The notes under the pieces: model-generated
What the model saw: the letters and a program-made list of their open reading frames with translations, nothing else
What the model was told of the DNA's origin: nothing
The model's database searches: none
Shown here: positions 7,633 to 14,874 of the stretch, piece by piece
Layout: every line of letters begins with the position of its first letter
Position numbering within the stretch: position 1 is the stretch's first letter
NCBI GenBank assembly: GCA_015256945.1
Contig: JABZLB010000025.1
Location: 1 to 44,561, forward strand
Direction: 5' to 3'
From: Prevotellaceae bacterium
GTDB taxonomy: Bacteria; Bacteroidota; Bacteroidia; Bacteroidales; Bacteroidaceae
DNA: 44,561 nt
Made by a program: the position numbers and the translations under genes

Positions 7633-8028
7633 TTACCGCCTCATCGGCCCGCGATGGCGGGGCGCAACATAGGGAAATGTTTCCATGGACGCCACGCGGC
7701 CATTACGGAAACTGATCAGAACCACGTCGCAATCGCCGTTCTGCTGTTGGTTAAAGCGATACTCCCACTGCTCCAGACCGTCCTCGGTAAAGCGGCGATA
7801 ATCGGGCTGGCACTTCATAATGGCGTGCACCTCCTCGGGCGTTTGCCCCTGATGTATGCGGTTAAGTGCCGCTCCCGACGATATTCCCAGTGCCGTACAA
7901 GAGGCAAAAACCAACACCGAAAGCACGGCAACGAGAGCACCGTGTGCAATCTTCCTCCCCCTTTTCCTGCCGAAAGCCGGGCCGTGGAGGCCGGCCGTTT
8001 CCTGAATTTTCAACAAAAACTTCTTCAT
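7633..8028 (-). CDS. BamE/SmpA-like lipoprotein, hypothetical
   Basis: A 131-residue protein with a long basic N-terminus (about 28 residues), a hydrophobic segment (30-43) and a lipobox-like FASC with C44 as the probable lipidated cysteine. The mature part carries a pattern close to the SmpA/OmlA (BamE-like) fold: LNRIHQGQTPEEVHAIMKCQP followed by QWEYRF and a beta hairpin ending VVLISFRNGRVASME. Proteins of this fold are small envelope lipoproteins or inhibitors; genuine BamE belongs to the outer-membrane assembly machine, but the assignment here is only to the fold. It is transcribed divergently from the PrsW gene, with its own -7 box at 8055-8062. Confidence 0.72.
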   Translation of the reverse strand: MKKFLLKIQETAGLHGPAFGRKRGRKIAHGALVAVLSVLVFASCTALGISSGAALNRIHQGQTPEEVHAIMKCQPDYRRFTEDGLEQWEYRFNQQQNGDCDVVLISFRNGRVASMETFPYVAPRHRGPMRR

Positions 8029-8054
8029 TTCCCAACAGTTTTATAGCTTGTTTG

Positions 8055-8062
8055 CAAAGATA
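8055..8062 (-). promoter_or_regulatory. -7 box (TATCTTTG) for the BamE-like gene
   Basis: On the reverse strand TATCTTTG fits TAnnTTTG; it lies 27 bases before the ATG at 8028. A -33 TTTG at the standard distance is not clear. Confidence 0.5.
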
Positions 8063-8166
8063 GGCAAAACTCCCATACGCCTTTCCACTTTCCATAAATT
8101 TAACAAAAGAATCAGTCAAAAAGGCCTTTCCCGTGCCCGTTTCGTGACAAACGACAGATTTTTTCG

Positions 8167-8174
8167 TATATTTG
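8167..8174 (+). promoter_or_regulatory. -7 box (TATATTTG) for the PrsW gene
   Basis: TATATTTG matches TAnnTTTG and lies 27 bases before the ATG at 8201, a normal leader length. The -33 region has only a partial match (TTTC near 8140). Confidence 0.5.
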
Positions 8175-8200
8175 CTTTCACAAATTAAAAACAAAAACAG

Positions 8201-9226
8201 ATGATTATCGTTACACGGAACATGCGCGACTATGGTCCTTACGACGAGCCTACGGTGGCATCGTTCGTGCGTGAGGGCCGTTTGCTGCTGCATGATAAGG
8301 CACGCGACGCTGCAACAGGCCGCGAAGGAACCGTCGAAGAGCTGCTTAAGGCACGCGGAATACGTGCCGAAGCGGTCAGCGGAGGCTCGTTGTCGAAACA
8401 ACTTGCCCACGTAGGGGCCGAATTTATATATCCTCATGCCGACCTCACGGCGCACCGGTTAATGGAGGATAAGCGTCTGCTTGCCCTGGCCACAGTGGGG
8501 CTTGGACTGTCGGTTATTATGCTCTTTCCCGTCGGCGGTTACCTTGCCTTCTATGTCATATCGCTTTATTTTGCTCTGATATGGGGCTTGTTCTTTGCCT
8601 ATTTCTTCCGCACGCGACAGGTTTCGTGGAAGACAACCGCGTCAACCTTTTTCTTAACGCAGGCCGGTGTTTTCGTCATTTTTTCGGGATTAAACCGCCT
8701 TAACTTCTTCTATATTTTTACACACGCTCCCTTTCCCTTCAGTGTTATAGGGTTTATATTGGGTGTTGGCGTTACCGAAGAGCTGGCAAAGATGCTGCCT
8801 TTGCTCATTATCGAGCGGCGTGCACGCGAGCCTCTGCTCCCCCAGACGATGGTTTACTACGGCCTGATGGCAGGAATAGCCTTCGGTGTATTTGAGGGTG
8901 TAGAATACCAGACATCGGTAAACATGCAGGCCGACTATGTAACAGCCTTTGTTTTAAACATTGCCCGCCTCACGTCACTGCCCTTTTTGCACGCCATCTG
9001 GTGCGGTATGGCGGGCTATTTTGTGGGTATGGCCGGCCTTTATCCGCGCTATCGCAAGGTGCTTTACACGCTTGCCCTTGCCATTCCGGCCACGCTTCAC
9101 GGCCTCTACGACACGTTTGCGTCAGTCTCTTACCTCGTATCGCTCGGCATCGGCTTCCTTAGTGTGCTTCTGCTAATGGCTTATTTGCGAAAGAGCAGCA
9201 GCCTCAGGGAGCGACTGCGACAATAG
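8201..9226 (+). CDS. PrsW-family intramembrane protease with N-terminal GYF_2-like domain
   Basis: A 341-residue membrane protein of the PrsW family, glutamate-dependent intramembrane endopeptidases related to the CPBP superfamily. All family motifs are present: VTEELAK (E193, E194, K197), FGVFEGVEY (E232, E235), LPFLHAIWCGMAGY (H264) and LHGLYD (H300), spread over about eight membrane segments from residue 93 on. Residues 1-50 (MIIVTRNMRDYGPYDEPTV, then a Gly-rich turn and TVEELL) resemble a GYF_2/DUF4339 domain facing the cytoplasm. In Bacillus, PrsW cleaves the anti-sigma factor RsiW; the substrate here is unknown. Monocistronic, divergent from the BamE-like lipoprotein gene; no terminator is evident after it. 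Confidence 0.88.
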   Translation: MIIVTRNMRDYGPYDEPTVASFVREGRLLLHDKARDAATGREGTVEELLKARGIRAEAVSGGSLSKQLAHVGAEFIYPHADLTAHRLMEDKRLLALATVGLGLSVIMLFPVGGYLAFYVISLYFALIWGLFFAYFFRTRQVSWKTTASTFFLTQAGVFVIFSGLNRLNFFYIFTHAPFPFSVIGFILGVGVTEELAKMLPLLIIERRAREPLLPQTMVYYGLMAGIAFGVFEGVEYQTSVNMQADYVTAFVLNIARLTSLPFLHAIWCGMAGYFVGMAGLYPRYRKVLYTLALAIPATLHGLYDTFASVSYLVSLGIGFLSVLLLMAYLRKSSSLRERLRQ

Positions 9227-9434
9227 AAACCCTCTGCCTTCATATTGATTACGGAGATATGCTACACCATATTAAAATATCCCCACATTGGTTTCTCACC
9301 GTCCCCCTAACTTTTATGCGATAAGGAATACTTCTTTTTGCTATTTAAGATACGGTTAATTGTCAGTCTGCCAAGCCTTAAATGCACAAACTGTTATGTG
9401 GTAGTGCCCGCCACGTTGTTCTGAAAACGTCAGT

Positions 9435-9519
9435 GTTCGACGGCCGTCAGCAGTGCGTACGGCGACCGTCGAACGATGGGTATGACGGCCGTCAACAACG
9501 CTGCTGACGGCCGCCACAC
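9435..9519 (+). repeat. 85-bp GC-rich palindromic element, copy A
   Basis: First of five 85-bp copies in this window. It has two hairpin-forming halves built from GACGGCCGTCA modules: the left half starts GTTCGACGGCCGTCAGCAG and closes with CCGTCGAAC, the right half contains ACGGCCGTCAACAACG and GCTGCTGACGGCCG. It lies in the 719-base gap between convergent genes (9226 and 9946), which otherwise holds only 17-base palindromes and a hairpin. Confidence 0.85.
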
Positions 9520-9608
9520 AATGACCTATACGGCAGAAAGGGGGATTAGTCAGCCTGTAATCGTTCGGAGAAAATACCGAAATGGCCTGACGTAATCGGT
9601 AGAACGTA

Positions 9609-9710
9609 CCCCCTAAGTTAGGGGGTTGGGGGTCTGAACAACCCTACTTGCTTTACGTATTGAGGGTGTACGTGCCCCCTAAGTTAGGGGGATGGGGGTC
9701 TGAACAACCC
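9609..9710 (+). repeat. Pair of 17-base palindromes with GGGGGTCTGAACAACCC tails, 66 bp apart
   Basis: CCCCCTAAGTTAGGGGG occurs at 9609-9625 and 9675-9691, exactly 66 bases apart. Each is followed by TTGGGGGTCTGAACAACCC or ATGGGGGTCTGAACAACCC. The same unit recurs reversed at 9869 and at the right end of the window. Confidence 0.8.
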
Positions 9711-9780
9711 TATTCTACTATCCAGGCAAATGAAAATACGAGGGAAAAACTATTTATTCTCCAGCCCAGGCAAGAGAAAA

Positions 9781-9819
9781 GTAATACCCTGCACGTTTTT
9801 CACGCGTGCAGGGCATTAC
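9781..9819. other. Long stem-loop, 15-bp stem
   Basis: GTAATACCCTGCACG (9781-9795) pairs with CGTGCAGGGCATTAC (9805-9819) with one mismatch around a nine-base loop TTTTTCACG. No T run follows on either strand, so it is not a typical terminator. It sits between the 17-base palindrome copies. Confidence 0.55.
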
Positions 9820-9868
9820 AACATTTAGTGAGGTTTGGGGAGGTTTCGGCTACCGTTCAGACCCCCAT

Positions 9869-9885
9869 CCCCCTAACTTAGGGGG
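9869..9885 (-). repeat. 17-base palindrome, reversed copy
   Basis: CCCCCTAACTTAGGGGG preceded by GTTCAGACCCCCAT, i.e. the reverse orientation of the 9609 and 9675 units. It is followed by a GAACAAGGGG segment also seen between the right-end copies. Confidence 0.75.
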
Positions 9886-9945
9886 CTCGTGCTCACCGAA
9901 CAAGGGGCACGAACTCACCAAACAACAGGCGCGAGTGATAAGAAT

Positions 9946-10508
9946 TTACTTCACAGTGAAGGTCGTTACCTTCATACCGTTTTTGGTATTCTCCGTATTA
10001 GGGTCGCCGATAACGATGCCATACTCGCCAGGTTCAAGGTCGTTCAGAACCAGATAGTATGAGTTTTTACCGTAGCGTTTGCCGTCATAGTCGACACTCG
10101 ACAGGTTATTCGACTCGGTTTTTGACAGTGTTCCCGACTCGGCCAGCTGATAACGGCGTTCCTTTCCCTTCACTTCGAACTTAAAAATGCTGATGAACGA
10201 CTGCGGGTCGGTAGCGTTGTCCTTGGCCTTCACAATAAGGCGTGTGGTACGTCCACCCTGTACCGCGCTCTTCGATGTGGTGCCGGCAACGGTTAAACGC
10301 GATTTTACCTTGCCTATTCCGGTAAGGTAAAGGCTTGCCCCTGCCTTGGTTTTTACCGTACCATTCTCCCTTGTGAGCAGTGTTCCCTTGTTGTCTGACG
10401 TCAGAAGAAGGGTTTGCTCGGCAAACTCTGGTTCGGCAACTGATACCTGTGCCTGTGCACCTGCGGCAAAGAAAAGTCCAAAAAGGAATGCGAAAATAAA
10501 CTTTTCAT
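9946..10508 (-). CDS. Secreted hypothetical protein with a probable frameshift at its start codon
   Basis: The open frame encodes a signal peptide core (KFIFAFLFGLFFAAGAQAQ) and about 165 residues of mature, beta-rich protein of unknown function (TVAGTTSKSA, DYDGKRYGKNSYYLVLNDL, EPGEYGIVIGDP). In this frame no ATG, GTG or TTG lies between the promoter and the signal peptide; the only frame-open ATG, at 10596, is upstream of the -7 box. The ATG at 10506-10508 is followed by four A bases and G (10505-10501), which reads MKSLFS in the wrong frame; one more A would give MKKFIFAF, a perfect signal peptide start. So either one A has been lost, silencing the gene, or there is a sequencing error. No homology is recognised. 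Confidence 0.65.
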
Positions 10509-10569
10509 AAACAAAAAATAAAGATTTAAAGTGATGTAATAAAAATAACGGGTATATATCTGTTGCCTG

Positions 10570-10600
10570 CAAATATATATATTTATACCAGAACATCCAA
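10570..10600 (-). promoter_or_regulatory. Promoter (TTG, 20 bases, TATATTTG) of the secreted protein gene
   Basis: On the reverse strand TTG (10600-10598) and TATATTTG (10577-10570) are separated by 20 bases. Transcription should begin near 10563, which excludes the ATG at 10596 as a translation start and leaves the ATG at 10508 as the only candidate. Confidence 0.65.
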
Positions 10601-10633
10601 CTTTATTGCATGTTTTTTTTATATATATAATAT

Positions 10634-10670
10634 AAAAGCCTGCATTCTATGGTAAGAAATGCAGGCTTTT
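10634..10670 (-). terminator. Intrinsic terminator after the sulfatase-family gene
   Basis: A 13-bp stem AAAAGCCTGCATT/AATGCAGGCTTTT around an 11-base loop, followed on the reverse strand by a T-rich stretch. It lies 9 bases beyond the stop at 10679. Confidence 0.82.
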
Positions 10671-10678
10671 ACAAGGCT

Positions 10679-12787
10679 CTACTTAGCCCTTAAATACAGG
10701 TTTACATACTGATAATAAGCCTCGGCACTGCGCACTTGCCGGCTATCAGGCTTGCTTACAGGCTCTTCACGATGGCCGCCGGCATCGGGAACTACGCGGA
10801 ATTGCGTTACGCGCCGAACGGGTGACAGCACCGTAAGACGGCCGTTTTCCAGGTAACCCAAATCCTGATACGTTGCCATGAAGGCGCGTTGCTTATAACG
10901 GGGCGACAGAATATCGCTGCCGGCAAACCGTGCTTTCGTGGGTTTCACAAACTGAGACAGCACAGTAGGCATAACGTCTATTTGCGAACACACCTTATTG
11001 ATAAATGCAGGGCGCACAAGCTTAGGTGCATAAACAATGCACGGAATGTGGTAACGGTCGACCGGCAGCGACGTACGGCCTGCGCTTGAAGCGCAGTGAT
11101 CGGCGATGATTACGAACACCGTGTTGGCAAACCACGGCTTACGGGCGGCCTCATCTATGAATCGTCCTATGGCATAATCGGTATATTTCACGGCCGCTTC
11201 GCGCGTATTGGGGTCGCCTTTTACATGTATACGTCCTGCGGGATAGGTGAAGGGACGGTGGTTGCTCGTTGTCATAATCTGCGCAAAGAAGGGTTTCGGA
11301 CTGCGCGCATTGGCGTCGAACACCTCCAGAGCCTTCGTAAACATATCCTCATCGCATACGCCCCAGATGTTCGAAAAGGTTATTTTATGGCTGTCTATCT
11401 GCTTGCGGTCGATTACTTCGTAGCCGTTATGCGAGAAGAAATCGCCCATATTGTCGAAGTAACTGTCGCCACCGTACAGAAATTGACAACGGTATCCTAT
11501 GCTCCCCAGCACGCTGCCCACCGACAATTGTCCCATACGGTTTTCGCGTCGCTTGATGATACTTTCACCCGCACTGGGCGGAATGCAGAGCGACAACGCC
11601 TCCAGGCCGCGCACCGTACGGTTGCCGGCAGCGTAAAGACTGTCGAAAACCATACTTTTTTCCATCAGTTTGTCGAGACGAGGAGTAATGTTTTCCTTGT
11701 TGCCATAGCGCGTAAGGAAGTCGGCACTAAGGCTTTCAACCGTTATCAAAACCATGTTGGGACGAGCGGTTACCGCACTGCTGCCGAGCACTTTCTGCCC
11801 CCGTGCATCGAGTCCTGCCTCGTGACGATACAGGGCTATGGCCTGTTTCTGCGGCAGAAGCGGATAGAAACGGTCATACTCGAGCTTGTTTTCATTGAAC
11901 GCTACGCAGAAATTGCACGCCCCGTTCTGTTCGAGTTGTGCCACATACTGGTTGTCAGAGGGCAGCGACAACACGCCCCAGAGGGTGAGCCATGAGCAGC
12001 CACCAGCAACCAAAGCAACGCAGAGGTGTAACGCCAACTGGCGTGGCGTATAGAGATTACGAACCTGAAAGCGGTGTTTTCTTGAACGCCACCATACAAT
12101 AGCTGCTGTAACAACAACGGCTGTTGATATGATAGGCACCATTGAATACGACTCCATGATATTGCCAATTACCTCATTGGTATACACGAGATAATCGACA
12201 GCGATGAAGTTATAGCGCACACCGAACTCCTGCCAGAAGAAGAATTCGCCTACCGATACAAAGATAAAGAAGAACACATACAACGCCCACACCACATAGA
12301 TTGAAGCTCGCCGCCACACGTTGCGCACGGCAGGCAGCAGAAAGCGCAGCGTAAAGCTCACGAATTTCCAGCCTATGACATACCTGGCTATTCTGGCAGC
12401 GCTGCCGCCATATTCGCTGAAGATGGAATGAAAACACGACACATACACCAGCGCAGCGAGCAAAAGGCCTGAGATAACAAGTCCGACGAGCCGGCGATAC
12501 TTCCATTCGTTCAGCCCCAGATACAGCAAAACAAGGGGCAGCAGCAGCATAATGCCCATGGCTGTATCGGAGAACAAGCCTGTAAAAAGCAGGCGAAGCA
12601 CGCTGCCTACGCCAAAAGAGGCATCGGCAGGAGCAGTAAACATCAGTACGATACGCAGCACAAAGCCTATAAAAACATACAGCAAAAGCAGCTCGCGGGC
12701 CATAAAACCAATGGGGTTACAAGCTGTTGTTCGTTCTTTTTCCATTATCATGAAGCTATAATTTTGACCAACAAACGTCACGGGCAT
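10679..12787 (-). CDS. LtaS/MdoB-type sulfatase-fold membrane phosphotransferase
   Basis: About 700 residues: five or six N-terminal membrane segments (about 31-50, 68-92, 100-118, 160-184, 215-233, 250-272), then an extracytoplasmic alkaline-phosphatase/sulfatase-fold domain from about 340. Catalytic pattern as in LtaS: E351 (TVESLS), nucleophile T391 (GNRTVRGLEAL), H510 (TTSNHRPF) and D563-H564 (IADHCA). Family members transfer phosphoglycerol or phosphoethanolamine from lipids to envelope acceptors; in a Gram-negative the acceptor could be a periplasmic or surface glycan, but this is inference. The start is uncertain: 12787, 12751 and 12745 are in frame, and MEKERTTACN from 12745 is a plausible N-terminus. 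Single gene with terminators on both sides. Confidence 0.88.
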   Translation of the reverse strand: MPVTFVGQNYSFMIMEKERTTACNPIGFMARELLLLYVFIGFVLRIVLMFTAPADASFGVGSVLRLLFTGLFSDTAMGIMLLLPLVLLYLGLNEWKYRRLVGLVISGLLLAALVYVSCFHSIFSEYGGSAARIARYVIGWKFVSFTLRFLLPAVRNVWRRASIYVVWALYVFFFIFVSVGEFFFWQEFGVRYNFIAVDYLVYTNEVIGNIMESYSMVPIISTAVVVTAAIVWWRSRKHRFQVRNLYTPRQLALHLCVALVAGGCSWLTLWGVLSLPSDNQYVAQLEQNGACNFCVAFNENKLEYDRFYPLLPQKQAIALYRHEAGLDARGQKVLGSSAVTARPNMVLITVESLSADFLTRYGNKENITPRLDKLMEKSMVFDSLYAAGNRTVRGLEALSLCIPPSAGESIIKRRENRMGQLSVGSVLGSIGYRCQFLYGGDSYFDNMGDFFSHNGYEVIDRKQIDSHKITFSNIWGVCDEDMFTKALEVFDANARSPKPFFAQIMTTSNHRPFTYPAGRIHVKGDPNTREAAVKYTDYAIGRFIDEAARKPWFANTVFVIIADHCASSAGRTSLPVDRYHIPCIVYAPKLVRPAFINKVCSQIDVMPTVLSQFVKPTKARFAGSDILSPRYKQRAFMATYQDLGYLENGRLTVLSPVRRVTQFRVVPDAGGHREEPVSKPDSRQVRSAEAYYQYVNLYLRAK

Positions 12788-12833
12788 GTTAAAAGGACGT
12801 TTGTTTTACAATACAAATTACCCTGTTTAAAAT

Positions 12834-12896
12834 AAAAAAACCGTTTGTTCCATCATGTCCTGTACAAACAACAGGCATAGAACAAACGGTTTTTTA
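12834..12896 (-). terminator. Long nested hairpin terminator
   Basis: AAAAAACCGTTTGTTC (from 12835) pairs with GAACAAACGGTTTTTT (12880-12895), with a nested CCTGT/ACAGG stem inside the loop. It directly follows the stop at 12899 of the glutaredoxin-like gene and precedes the LtaS-like gene, so it separates the two transcripts. A- and T-runs on both sides would let it act in both directions. Confidence 0.85.
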
Positions 12897-12898
12897 TA

Positions 12899-13192
12899 TC
12901 AGCAACCCTTACCGTCGAGGCCGCAGGCTGGGCCTTCGGGCATAGGTTCCAAACCTACATCAGCCGACGAAAGCGTTACGGTTCCGTCTTCTTTTACATA
13001 ACATGGCACACCAACGTCACCAATCTTACGTGCTTCATCGAAAGCAGGATTGTTGTCGCGAAGACGTAAAAAGGCTGCCAGCTTATGTACATGTGTGCTA
13101 ATATCTATTACTTCAAAGCGCTTATCGCCTGCAACTTGCTTCTCAACATATTCGCAATAAGGGCAAGTTTTCATGACAAACATTTTTATCAT
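12899..13192 (-). CDS. Glutaredoxin-like protein (CPYC)
   Basis: A 97-residue thioredoxin-fold protein with MFVMKTCPYCEYVE at the N-terminus: the CPYC redox centre is C10 and C13, as in classical glutaredoxins. The cis-proline region reads DVGVPCYV (P63), and the C-terminal tail adds C90 and C97 (GPACGLDGKGC), unusual for the family. It probably acts in the cytoplasm in thiol-disulfide exchange; Bacteroidales often lack glutathione, so the reductant may be thioredoxin-based or another thiol (inference). Monocistronic: own -7 box at 13283-13290 and terminator at 12834-12896. Confidence 0.85.
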   Translation of the reverse strand: MIKMFVMKTCPYCEYVEKQVAGDKRFEVIDISTHVHKLAAFLRLRDNNPAFDEARKIGDVGVPCYVKEDGTVTLSSADVGLEPMPEGPACGLDGKGC

Positions 13193-13282
13193 ATGTGTTC
13201 CTTTTAAAATAATGAGAAATAATTGTCGGGTATTTCATCCCGCCTGAACAGGATTCCAACATGGAGTTCCCGGCAGGTTCGT

Positions 13283-13290
13283 CAAAGTTA
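13283..13290 (-). promoter_or_regulatory. -7 box (TAACTTTG) for the glutaredoxin-like gene
   Basis: TAACTTTG on the reverse strand fits TAnnTTTG and lies 90 bases before the ATG at 13192. No clear -33 box. Confidence 0.45.
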
Positions 13291-13437
13291 CGGCTTTTAA
13301 TTTATATAGATTATAAGGGATAAGTTTTTTTTAATATAAAGATGTAAAACCATAAAATAAGAAGAAAGATAACGGACAAATGTAAGCTTCTTAGCGTTTT
13401 TTAACGCAAACACACCCGCTATTTCGGCCGAAAGGCC

Positions 13438-13445
13438 TAAATTTG
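13438..13445 (+). promoter_or_regulatory. -7 box (TAAATTTG) for the serine hydrolase gene
   Basis: TAAATTTG fits TAnnTTTG, 50 bases before the ATG at 13495. A 12-base palindrome TTTCGGCCGAAA (13423-13434) lies just upstream and a GCGTT/AACGC hairpin at 13394-13407. The rest of the roughly 300-base divergent gap shows nothing else. Confidence 0.5.
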
Positions 13446-13494
13446 TTACCAAACAATAACATATCAAAACCCATTAACTATATACCGTTTGAAA

Positions 13495-14688
13495 ATGAAT
13501 AAACTATTTCTGCTTGCCGTTTTTCTTCTTAATTATATAGTATCTCCGGCCCAGAATCTCGATATTGTTGCGCCTGAAGCCGTTGGGCTGGATGCTTCGA
13601 GGCTTGCCAATGCCGACCGTGCCATCGCACAGGCCATTGCAGATAAAACTATTCCCGGAGCCGTGCTGTGCGTAGAACGTCACGGAAAAATAGGCTATCT
13701 CAAGGCTTACGGCAACAAACGCGTATACCCCAATACTGAAAAGATGACCACGGGCACCGTGTTCGACATGGCGTCGTGCAGCAAGGCCATGTCAACGGCA
13801 ACGTGTGCCATGATACTTATCGACCGCGGACAGCTGCGATTAAACGACCGTGTTGACCAGTATGTGCCCGAATTTGAGAACTGGAAGGACAGCATTACGG
13901 GCGAAACAGAGGCTATTCGCGTTATCGACCTGATGACACACACCTCGGGTTTGCCCCCATACGCGCCCGTTCAGGAGCTGAAAAAGAAGTACGGCTCGCC
14001 GAATCCACAGGCCGTTGTCAATTGGATTAGCCATTGCAAACGCCTTTATGCACCCGAAACAGGGTGGACATACAGCTGCTGTAACTACATTATGTTACAG
14101 CAGGTTATTGAGAAAATAACAGGGCAGACGCTGCAACAGTTTGCCCACGACAATATTTTTGCACCGCTCAATATGCGTCATACCGACTACCGTCCATCGA
14201 AAGAGCTGGCCGCTCTTTGCGCACCCACGGAGAAACAAGCCGATGGAAACTGCCTCCTGGGCGTGGTACACGACCCGCTGGCTTGCACCATGATGGGCGG
14301 ATTATCGGGTAATGCCGGACTGTTTTCGTCGGCCGAAGACGTGGCTACCTATTGTGCTGCCATATTAAATAAAGGTGAACTGAACGGAAAACGCATATTA
14401 AGTCCGCTCGCTGTAAAGTGTATGGAAACCGTTCCACGCTCATTGGCACAGTTCGGACACACGCCGGGGTGGGGCATTTCCACCCCCTACTCGTCCAATT
14501 CAGGCGACCTTCTCAGTGCCCAGACGTTTGGACACACGGGGTATACAGGCACAAGCATTGTCATTGACCCCACAAATGACGTAGCCATTATTCTGCTAAC
14601 CAACTGCGTTCACCCCGTTGACAAGGGCAATGTAGTGCGTCTTCGCGCGCTCGTTGCGAATGCTGTTGCCGGGGCAATACTAAAATAA
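13495..14688 (+). CDS. Serine hydrolase of the class C beta-lactamase fold (CubicO/EstB-like), exported
   Basis: A 397-residue protein with a signal peptide (residues 1-19, cleavage likely after SPA) and a beta-lactamase-type serine hydrolase domain. The nucleophile motif is MASCSKAMS (S94, K97), the second motif is WTYSCCNYIM (Y193, with C in place of the usual N or D at the third position), and the third is GHTGYTGTS (H347-T-G). Such enzymes are esterases, D-amino peptidases or transpeptidase relatives; true beta-lactamase activity is unlikely from the motifs alone. The start at 13495 is preferred over an in-frame TTG at 13489. It precedes the first SusC/SusD pair by 187 bases on the same strand and may work with it in the periplasm or be co-transcribed, which is inference. 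Confidence 0.85.
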   Translation: MNKLFLLAVFLLNYIVSPAQNLDIVAPEAVGLDASRLANADRAIAQAIADKTIPGAVLCVERHGKIGYLKAYGNKRVYPNTEKMTTGTVFDMASCSKAMSTATCAMILIDRGQLRLNDRVDQYVPEFENWKDSITGETEAIRVIDLMTHTSGLPPYAPVQELKKKYGSPNPQAVVNWISHCKRLYAPETGWTYSCCNYIMLQQVIEKITGQTLQQFAHDNIFAPLNMRHTDYRPSKELAALCAPTEKQADGNCLLGVVHDPLACTMMGGLSGNAGLFSSAEDVATYCAAILNKGELNGKRILSPLAVKCMETVPRSLAQFGHTPGWGISTPYSSNSGDLLSAQTFGHTGYTGTSIVIDPTNDVAIILLTNCVHPVDKGNVVRLRALVANAVAGAILK

Positions 14689-14874
14689 GGCGTGCCCTGC
14701 CTGATGCAGGGCAGCCGCACACCCGACAGCAACGCAGGGCAATAATGTCCCGGCCGTCTGTTAAACAATATACAAACACTACCTCCTTACCCCAATTCCA
14801 CCTTATTTATATTATATAAACAGGCCCGGCCTGCCTCGAACTGAAAATCTTTTTATATCATAAAACCAATAACT

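Noticed and set aside
9435..9519. Insertion sequence or transposase remnant at the 85-bp elements
   Set aside because: No transposase reading frame, target-site duplication or long terminal inverted repeat is visible; the element itself is hairpin-rich and short.
11096..11995. Long forward open frame (299 codons) inside the LtaS-like gene
   Set aside because: It is antisense to a catalytic domain with all motifs; composition explains it.
14694..14712. Hairpin GCCCTGC/GCAGGGC after the serine hydrolase as a terminator
   Set aside because: Seven-bp stem with no T run, so it is too weak to call; read-through into SusC1 remains possible.
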